From positions 5,437,665-5,501,664 of the forward strand of contig JAVGWO010000026.1 of assembly GCA_034509495.1 (NCBI GenBank): 64,000 nt of DNA, read 5' to 3'. Below, one piece after another: positions 55,901 to 64,000 of the stretch. Position numbers and translations under genes: made by a program. Every line of letters begins with the position of its first letter. Within the stretch, counting starts at the first letter, position 1. The DNA comes from Acestrorhynchus altus. Lineage: Eukaryota > Chordata > Actinopteri > Characiformes > Acestrorhynchidae. The notes below the pieces were generated by a model. It searched no databases. It saw only the letters and a program-made list of their open reading frames with translations, and was not told the origin of the DNA.

Positions 55901-57749
55901 CCCTACCTAGCATATTTCGCAGTTATCACATAAGATATAGTGCATTTCGGAGATGCAACAGTACCTTTGTTAGGTGGCCACTAGGTCTACACTATATCTG
56001 CCCAAGAACAGACACAACGTAACATCACTTCTTGTTTTCCAGTCAGTTCTGGGAGTGCTTTCTATAATGGCAGTGAACCCTCTTTAGTCTTCTAAGTATT
56101 TACTTGCCCAAATCTCTCAAGCATGGTTCATAACACATTGGAGACTAAATATGAGATGTGTCTGAATTAGAAGTATGTCCTGTGTGTATCTTAGAACCAA
56201 ACAGTTTTGAAATGAAGCTGCCCATTTGAGATTGAGATAGATAGATCAGTCATTACAGTGGCAAAGTCTAGTGCCGTTATATAACTGCTACAGTCCTACA
56301 GTGGCAACAACAACAGACATAATTGCTGTAAATCTCCACAGGAATGAAATGCTTTGAAATTATGCATAATTTCAACATTGCATAACAACATGACGTTAAC
56401 CCCTCATGATGATTCTTTTTATCATTCCATTAGGGGAAAATTATGCTACCAGAAAGTATCACCATTAGGGGCAGCTGTGGGATTAAGGTAGAAGAGGGCA
56501 TGGGACCGGAAAGTCACTGGTTGTATCCCCAAGGTGACTTGGGTGAAAATACTGATACTGACTGTTGGTCTTGGTCTAATTTTTTTATTCATATTTTGGG
56601 TGCCTGGCTCCTGTCTGCTGATAATCAGGCTTTCCTGGATTTCCCAACCCCTTTATCCTCACAAGTGTTGGTCTCCCTGCGATAATCCCTGTGCATCACT
56701 TTGTTTTAATCCCAGACGGAACTTGTGAGACAGCAATGCTTTCAACTCTAGGCTTCTGTGGCCCTGCATGCATGAGACACCTGTTGCACCCCTCGCAAGA
56801 CCCACCAGTCTCACTCCAGCCATGACACCCGCATAATTCTTCGTGGGTAAGGGCTCAGTGAAAGATGGACTTGTTTGTTGTTTTACCGGAGCTCGACATG
56901 GCTGGGTTATATATAGCAGGAGCAGCGTTCTCCCCTTCTCACCCGCAGGAAATGCTCTCGTCGTCCATCACTAAGAAATTGAGCTGGGCTGTATTATTAG
57001 CGTGACACCAAGGAACCCATGGGGGTCTTTATTTTGCATAACACGGCCAACTTTGTGCACAACATTTCTGGTAGGGTACGGCAGAAGTGAAGCAAAACAT
57101 GCACTTATTTTTGCAAAGCTCTGGTTGCTGCTAGAAACAAATTCAGTGGTCAAGCGGTGAAAGAGGGTCATAAATGAATGAATGGTTTGGTAGCTGCACG
57201 TCTATAATGGCTACATCCACGTCCTTATAAAGTTTAGGGTGTGGAGTGGAGAGCATAGCGAATGATGCATGTGCAGTTTGAGGAGGTTACAGATTGAGGG
57301 GGAAGGGGGATAAGATGTCACTGCCCCAGTTGTGTCAGAGACGTGGGCGAACGGGCAGGTCGCTGGGGTAATATATGGCAGGCCCAGTGCAGACCTTTCT
57401 TGGCTAAAGTGTATGTGTGTTAGTGAGAGACACAGAGAGAGAGAACTCCCTCACCGAACTGGGAAGGACTGTAGGACCACACGTGTAGAAAACCATCTGG
57501 ATACACACACACACATATTGACAAGCATACTCTGGTCAATGGCATAAGAATTCCACATGCGCTGAGGGTCAAAGGGGGGGAACCACACACATAGCACACA
57601 TCTTCTCATTCTGGCATCCTACAAAGACACTCACGATCAGTATGCACTAATGAGCAACTACTGGGATTAGTGAGCTCACACACATAGTAGAGGTGTGAGA
57701 AAGGGGAAAGACAAACCTAAAGGCACACAAATAAACTTGTCACTCATTC

Positions 57750-57821
<72 letters not shown>

Positions 57822-59102
57822 CAGGCATCCCAGAGGTTGCTCCACCAACCCCAGTTTACCAGCCACAGTACAGCAGAGGTGAGCTCATGTTGTGTATGTT
57901 CCTTTTAAAGCTGTAATTGATATAAACCATATATGGAACCAATCAGGACCAACAGTTTTCAGTTTGTGTAGCCATTGCTTCTTGAAAAGGGTTGATTTTT
58001 GGTTAACTACCGCCACCTTGTGGATTACATTAATGTTCATGGATTGCCTTTTGATTATAGTTGATTAGCTTTAACACCCTTCTCTCCATTTCCATCTGCC
58101 TTTCTTCTTCATACATCTCAGGTGAGGAGTGTGTCTCCTACTGCCAACCTTCTCAAGCCAAAGTCAGAATGAATCTAGAGACCTTCTGCCTCAAAGACTA
58201 TGGTAAGAAAATTCTTTATCAGCAAGTAAGACCAGTATGCTGTAAGGTCTAGCCAACAGTGGAACACCTCTCCTGACTGCAATGTCACTTTCTCGCTGTC
58301 AGTCCTGAAGGTTCAGGTTAGAGCTAAGGAACGCTCTGGTCCTTGGTGGCAGTTCTCAGTGTGGGTGCAGTCAGTGTTCCGTGTTGGATCGTCACTGGTG
58401 AAAAGAGGCCTCCAAGCAATTTGGGTTCCTGATCGAGACCTTGGCTGTGGCTGCCCTGCCCTTCAAGTAGGCAGGACCTTCCTTCTTATCGGTGCAGACG
58501 AAAACAGGAGAAGTTGGGCCCCGGGAGAGAAGCGACTGGTTGCTGATCGCTCAACAATGGCCCTGCAGTGGAGAGAACACTGGAGTCCCAAATTAAGGGG
58601 ATTTCGTGGGCAGGACAGCAGAGGGAAGTGCCCTCCACATATAAACTCCACAACACGAACACAGTCTCAACTACATGCACATGAAGAATACATACCACCG
58701 CATATTCAGAAACTGCAGTCCAGGATGTATCCATTGCAACACATTCACCACAAACCATCTGCAGAACCTGAAAAAGCAGTCCCCACACACTCGGACAATA
58801 CTACTCCCGAAACACTTGGAGACACCATATACACATATGACATGGAAGGACATCTTGGTGAACCTACAGAACATTCTGTTCAAAATGTTCTCCACGGTGA
58901 TGGATTCCATGCAGACTTGTCACAACAAGATACCCAGAATTCCTTACAGGAATCCCAGAATAAAGTATCCGGTGCTCCTGAAAAAACAAGTTCATCCAAT
59001 ATGCATCAGTACCTTCACATCCCAACAGCTTGCCCAACATGGTCAGCAAGGCCCTCTGTCATGTATGGGCAGAAAGAAGAAAGTTCAGCAGAAACCGATT
59101 GA
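49978..59102 (+). CDS. ntn5: Netrin, probably netrin-5, with basic insertion and long C-terminal tail
   Basis: Secreted laminin-related guidance-type protein. Coding exons: 49978-51373 (exon starts 49965), 51521-51709, 55018-55167, 57825-57878, 58122-58202, 58303-59102. All introns are GT-AG and phase 1, giving 889 residues. Order: signal peptide (1 to about 35); laminin-N domain starting near DPCYHLDGRPRHC and including NPHNLTCW, FEVTYVSLQFC, SMDYGRSW and LQDWVTATDIR; a K/R/E-rich insertion (about 241-407); three LE modules (from GRCKCNGHASRC, CECNSHSTKCRF and CGCHPLGA); linker; NTR domain (EECVSYC to GKCPPH, about 598-735); and a His/Gln/Ser-rich tail (about 735-889). The start DPCY..GRP, the HHTAG..C pattern, IPE after LE3 and DYVLKVQV in NTR match netrin-5 better than netrin-1 or -3. 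As in netrin-5, the Cys-rich loop early in LN is missing. Netrin-3/-2-like is the alternative. The first exon has a strong acceptor, so an upstream untranslated exon is expected. Confidence 0.8.
52610..52921. repeat. Degenerate SINE-like dispersed repeat
   Basis: The blocks gtgaccacaggtttccttc, ctctggttttctcccgcctc, gataaattgcccataggtga and gctgtgaccctattcgggat, in this order, match a very common fish repeat (canonical gtttcctccgggtgctccgg ... gcgaccctgaacgggataag). It lies in netrin intron 2 (after coding exon 2). Confidence 0.65.
53081..53273. repeat. Imperfect 46-bp direct repeat, 147 bp apart
   Basis: catacgttggcataataatg..cctgttaatatgaaa (53,081-53,126) is repeated with changes at 53,228-53,273 (catatgttgctatagcaatg..ccttttagtaggaaa). 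Confidence 0.6.
54100..54930. repeat. Degenerate pyrimidine-rich tandem repeat (tcttctctgagctctt)
   Basis: About 830 bp of CT-rich sequence in which ctcttctgagc recurs dozens of times at irregular spacing, in the netrin intron before the exon at 55,018. Confidence 0.85.
57751..57815. repeat. (TC)n microsatellite at a netrin exon acceptor
   Basis: About 32 TC units, then tttgcctcag, then coding exon 4 at 57,825; it is the polypyrimidine tract of that 54-nt exon. Confidence 0.97.
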
Positions 59103-59400
59103 GGAAACTAAAGAACTCTAAATCATGGCAAAAAATATCTGGAATATGGCTCCAAATGTGAGCTATAAAATGCATTAATCTCTGATAGCACTGCCTTGAA
59201 GATTTAAGGGTTTTACTGAAGTGTCCTTTTTGAGGAACAGCAGAACGTCATTTACTAGATATCAGTATATTTTCATAATTTACTAGTGCATCTCAGGGAA
59301 TTAGTTATATAAAATGGTTTGTCATTGTGGGCAGGAGCTGATTAAATCTCCACAAAGCTTGTGGAGACTGCAGATGGAAGCATGAAGTGCTCTAAAATCT
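59103..59400 (+). other. ntn5: Likely netrin 3' UTR
   Basis: Follows the stop at 59,102. No AATAAA was noticed before the dispersed repeat at 59.4 kb; one lies at 59,900-59,905. The 3' end is not determined. Confidence 0.35.
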
Positions 59401-59805
59401 CCTGGTAGATGCTATTTTGACGCTGGACTAGATAAAACACAGTGGACCAACATCAATAATTGACATGGCCCCTTAAACCACCACAGACTGTAGAAAATTC
59501 ACACTGGATTTGAGACACTTTAGATTCTGTCTCTCCACTCTTCCTCCTCTGAGATTGATTTGAGACTCTGGGACTCTTGATTATAAAATGAAAACTTTCA
59601 TCTGAAAACAGGACTTTGGAGCACTGAGCAAATGAGTCCAGTTCTTTTTCTCCTTAGCCCAGGTAAGATGATTCTGATGCCGTCTCTTCTTCAGGAGGGG
59701 CTTGATGTAAGGGGCACTGCAGTTCCTGGAGATGTCTGTGTGGATGTACCAGTCTCAGTCCATTTTTTGTGAAGTTCTTTTTTGACAATCCTCTCAAGGC
59801 TGAGG
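59400..59805. mobile_element. Dispersed DNA-transposon-like repeat, copy 2
   Basis: Same family and orientation as 6,340-6,690: acagtggaccaacatca, ccttagcccaggtaag, caggaggggcttgatgtaag and ggagatgtctgtgtggatg occur in order. Confidence 0.6.
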
Positions 59806-59924
59806 GCTATAAGCAATAAGCCATACTGATAAAGAAACAGCATATACATATATCACTTTGTGTGTAATGAATATAATATATGACAGTTTATCTTTTTGAA
59901 ATAAATTCTGAAAAAAAACAGGAA

Positions 59925-59965
<41 letters not shown>

Positions 59966-62789
59966 TGAATAATAATGTTCTAATTCCCCGAGATGCACTA
60001 AAGTACATATACATTATTATGCATATTTCATAATCCTCATGCTCCAGAGAAGAAACATTACTACCACAATCCTAGAATAGGAAAACAACATAAACATAAA
60101 AAAAAAACCACTTATTTAAACTGAATGACATTACATCTTAAATCAAAACCTAAAAATACAATAAACACAATCTGAGACAAAAAGTAAAAAAAAGATATTC
60201 GACACTGAATCCTCCCGTATGAAAGAATGGATTGCTGTCTACCTTTCAATAGCTGGTTACATACCCACAAGAACTAGTTTTTCAGTAATGTGTTATAAAT
60301 CTAAAGCCAGGGAGACAAATTTGGACATTGAAACAACAAGGTATTATCTTATGAACCCCGTTATGCCCTGCAGTGCTTACTAAATGAGAACCTTATATCA
60401 ACTGTTAAGCATGGTGGTGGTAAGCTTTGCTGGCCACCTTGCTACCACTGAGAGAACTGTGCATTTTGCTCTGTGTAAGAAAATTCTTAAAAGAAAAAAG
60501 TCAGATCAAATGTTTGTGAGCTGAAGCTTGAACTGATGCACAGCTACACCAAGACAATGATTCAAAACAAGTTTGCCTCATGATGATTAACAAAAGTAAT
60601 CTGAATTGAATATATCTCTTAAAATGACATAATCATTTTCCCAACGTCAACTTGATTGCAGTGACATGAAATGTGCAATTCATGCTCATTCAATTCCAGC
60701 AAATGTCACACAAGCTGAAGCAGTTCTGCAAGCAGGGGTAGGCTAAAAATCCTCTTCGGCACTAATTAACAGACCCTAATTTACAATGTCAGAGAGCTTA
60801 TCTTAATTGATGCATAAAATGTCTATAACAGTGTTTATTTGGTGTTCTTTCAGGGTCCCATTTTCTGCAAGATTAGGCTTTGGGGTAAGACATCATTCAG
60901 TCAAGGGCTTTAATGTGCAATTTATAGACTTCATTAAATGTCATTTTGTTGCCATTCAATGAAAAACAGGTATCTCCAAAATGGCACCTTTACAAGAGAA
61001 ACCTTAAAGTTAATTCAAAGTAAGGGCTTGTTTTACTAATTGTAGAGCCTTTCTGTTGGCCTGCTCATCCAGAACTATTCATACTATGTGCAGAGCAGCT
61101 TTTGGGTTCAAAACGTGAAGAAAACTAAAAACAGACAAAAACGGAGATACTTGGTTTTCATGGGAAAGCATTGATTCAACTCTGATTGAACCTGCTCGTA
61201 TGCCAAAGATTACTGAATGATCTTCACTGACCATTTTTGCTTCTATGCAAATATTATTTGCTCACCATTATTATTACAGCCCAGTTATGAACTGCTACAA
61301 CTGGCAGGCCAGTGTTTAGTGCCTAGACAACAACAGTAATGCACTGCACCCACAAAAATGTAGCAAACTTTGCCAAAAATATTTTTTGAGCTTTGTGTTT
61401 TTTTAGGGGAATTGGAGACTATGGTGGAAAAACGAGGTTGATAATCTGAGAGGAGACATGGTGTTTCTGGGCTTAGGAATGAGATTTATGTACCCATATA
61501 CTGTAATTTGAGCAGTAACTGTGAAAGTAACGAATGGTGATGCTTTTACAGTTTTATTTCAAGTCTTATTATCTGTGAAATCTTTTCACTTATGTGCATC
61601 ACTGATTAGGCACAGATATTTGTACCTGGGGTCTGTGCCTGACTTTCTGTGATCATAGAATGAAAGTTTATTTATTGTATCTGTCACCTTATACTTTAAG
61701 TGTGTGTTAGTTTCTAATACACATATCGTTGCTGTCCAGTAAAAAAAATATGTATCTCCAAAAAGGCAACTTAAAGGGAGATTACATTAACTTTGAAATC
61801 AAGTGAATGTAAAATATGAGATTTTTTGACTAATTTTACAGCATTTTTATTTGCCTATTCATCAGAATTATTTACTCAGTGTACAGAGCAGCTACAGGGT
61901 TGAAACCATGGTGAAAACTAAAAGTGGACAAAAATGGATATACATGGTTTTCATCGGACAGCAGTGATATAAACTTCTGATCATGATTAAAATAGTGGCA
62001 ATTATTGTTAATGTTTCTGTTTAGTTCAGCTGGTAACAGCTGATCTCGCAGAGGTTCTTTGTGTCTCATTAAACGTGTATCTTCAACTTGTCCTTTGGTG
62101 TGAGCCATTTCTAAAGGGTCTATAAAAACATGACATGGTTCAGTCACTAAATGGTGGAACATTCCCAATTCAAACCATGTTTTCGTTTTGCAGTTTGCGG
62201 AATGTCTGTCATTACATAATAACTGGACACACATGTCTTTGAAAAGACCATGAACGGATTTGAACCTGCTGTCTTATGACATTGACGCATCTGTTACTGT
62301 CCCCCTGCCAACTCTCATACCACAGATTTCACACTTCCTAATTCTGTAATTACCACTGTTGTCAATCGAATGTTGAGGGCACTCAGGAAACTTTGACATG
62401 ATTGCATCGTAAGTACAGCTTCATCATTATTTTCCAAAGTAATTTTTTGCTGTGCTGTGCTTCTGTGTGATGACCAGTTAGGGTTATTTCATCTCTAGCT
62501 TTCATTCCTTCATTAAAATGCTTGTATAATGTGAGTGCTCTAAAAATATCTTTTTGTAGCATATGTAATGCACTACCTCACAATAAAATATGTACATTTG
62601 CACTTAAAGGTGCCATAGAAGGGGTTTATTGAGTATTACATTTATATATATATATTGGCATTCCGTGCTACTTGGTTCCCACTGCAGTTTGGAAGTGGAA
62701 TTCATGATCTGAGACTTCCCTAAAGAAACACTTTTTTGATTTTATCAGTTGGGAATACGATTAAGTGATTAGGCCAACTCCCAACATAC
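59806..62789. other. Intergenic sequence, nothing recognised
   Basis: Apart from an (ATT)n tract at 59,928-59,962, no gene or clear repeat was recognised. Two stretches near 60,905-61,180 and 61,735-61,960 share text (atctccaaaa, catggttttcat-like, ccattcat/cattcatca) and may be copies of one repeat. Confidence 0.4.
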
Positions 62790-62998
62790 CATACTCCCAC
62801 ACTGGGAGGATGGGTTCCTCTCTTGAGCCTTGGTTCCACTCAAGGTTTCTTCCTCCTAGCCCGAAGAAGTTTTTCCTTGCCACTGTTGCACGCTGGCTTG
62901 CTCAAATGAGGCATGGACCCGGATTTCTATAAAGCTGCTTTGTGACAACTCTTGTTGTAAAAAGTGCTATACAAATAAACTTTGATTGATTGATTGAT
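62790..62998 (+). repeat. SINE/LINE-like repeat with gattgattgattg tail
   Basis: Contains ggttccactcaaggtttctt, agtttttccttgccactgtt, ataaagctgctttgtgacaa and tgctatacaaataaactttg before the tail, a well-known teleost repeat layout. The tail part occurs inverted at 23,430-23,506. Confidence 0.7.
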
Positions 62999-64000
62999 CA
63001 TGACAAGCACATGCTTCCTCCGATACATGTGAAATCAGCCACTGCCTCCTTTTGAACTGCTGCCCTTGCATCAGTGCTGGGCAGCCAACACACCGGGAGG
63101 AAAGGGCTTGGTTCCCAGCTCCGATACATCGGCTAACAGACGCCACATATTACAGCATAGCTTTAATACTCTAACAAAAACACCAAATCTTACTGGATAG
63201 TGTGGCTGTTCTCTCATTGTGATCTCTTACCATGCTATTTTTAGGTATAGCTATTTGTAGCTATTTATTTCTATTTTTATGAAATGTTCATGTTTCTTTG
63301 CTTGTAGGCTCGGATTCTGTATTGCAAACAAGGACATCTGACTGGGTTTTAAAAATTTGGAATTTAGATATTGTGAGGTGGTCATAGGTGTGTGTGTTTA
63401 TGTATTTTACAATTCCTTTGAACACAGCTCAAGCAATTAGATTTTATGACCAGAAATGTCCTTTTCATAATATAATTGAGAACTTCTTGGATTGGCTGAT
63501 GATGGGTGCCCTTACACTATGTTGACTAATATGACTACATTGACTAATACTAGTACTACTGTTATGTAAGAGTTTTGGAATTCTGGAATGGGCCTGTTTT
63601 GAAGTTCATGGTATATCAGTTCCATGTAGGGAACTCTCATTATTCAACTATGCCAAGATAAATTTTGTTTGACATTCTAGAGGCCCTTTTAAACTGTATT
63701 CCCTTTGTCCTCTTGTTCATATGCTTAATACAAGGCAGATGCTATAGAATACGTTCTACAGATCTCAGTCTAGACAGAGAAAAATACATAGGTATGAGAA
63801 CAAGGGCTTCTCTTTAAGATGAGAAAATGGGGCGATACAAAGGGTCGATGCACCTGCTGCGTTTGTTTAGGCCGCACCTGTCTCCATTCTGTCTGATTTG
63901 AAACTCTCTCAGCAGTAAAAGCTAAAGCTCTTTGCTCACAGGCTCTAGACACATACGTCTCCTCAAGTATTACTCACATACATGCATGCTTTTATACTGA
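62999..64000. other. Intergenic sequence, nothing recognised
   Basis: No coding exon, RNA gene or repeat recognised up to the window end. Confidence 0.4.

Noticed and set aside
58675..59121. Alternative 148-residue frame overlapping the netrin tail
   Set aside because: It is a shadow of the last netrin exon in another frame, not joined to any upstream exon in phase.

Overview
The window reads as teleost nuclear DNA, most likely from an ostariophysan fish. It is intron-rich, full of CA/GA/ATT microsatellites and dotted with decayed DNA transposons of kinds common in ray-finned fish. Four protein-coding genes can be rebuilt exon by exon from splice sites, reading phase and protein similarity. 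The organism call is an inference: nothing in the window names the species.

Region 1 (1-24,047, minus strand) is hdac8, a zinc-dependent class I histone deacetylase. Ten coding exons are placed between 24,047 and 3,302, and all phases agree. The last few codons, expected in an eleventh exon, were not found. A 13 kb intron (3,408-16,476) holds several transposon relics, a composite repeat and a purine-rich tract. Below 3,302 lie a LINE relic and two fold-back elements.

Region 2 (24,048-30,554): a 747 bp gap separates hdac8 head-to-head from cnpy4 (24,795-27,794, plus strand, six exons), an ER canopy/saposin-like protein. The gap probably serves as a shared promoter region. A likely 3' UTR runs to about 28,890.

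Region 3 (30,555-35,655): a complete eight-coding-exon ZP3-like egg-coat gene with one GC-AG intron, two introns holding transposon relics, and a probable non-coding last exon.

Region 4 (35,656-49,964): no coding gene recognised. It holds a GC/CpG-rich stretch near 40.0-40.3 kb, a dense microsatellite cluster at 41-42 kb, a 20-bp perfect inverted repeat at 43.0-43.2 kb and two Tc1-type relics near 48-49 kb. It may include the 5' untranslated exon and promoter of the next gene.

Region 5 (49,965-59,102): a netrin whose closest match from memory is netrin-5. It has six coding exons, a basic insertion of roughly 150 residues between the laminin-N domain and the first LE module, and a tail of about 155 residues after the NTR domain. 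From 59,103 to the end only dispersed repeats and unremarkable sequence are seen.

The four genes share no obvious pathway (chromatin, ER folding, egg coat, guidance cue). The most interesting signals are the netrin's architecture, and three exons whose 3' splice sites are preceded by microsatellites: (CT)n at hdac8 exon 9, (TG)n at hdac8 exon 3 and (TC)n at ntn5 coding exon 4. All calls come from reading the sequence and remembered family features; no search was run.
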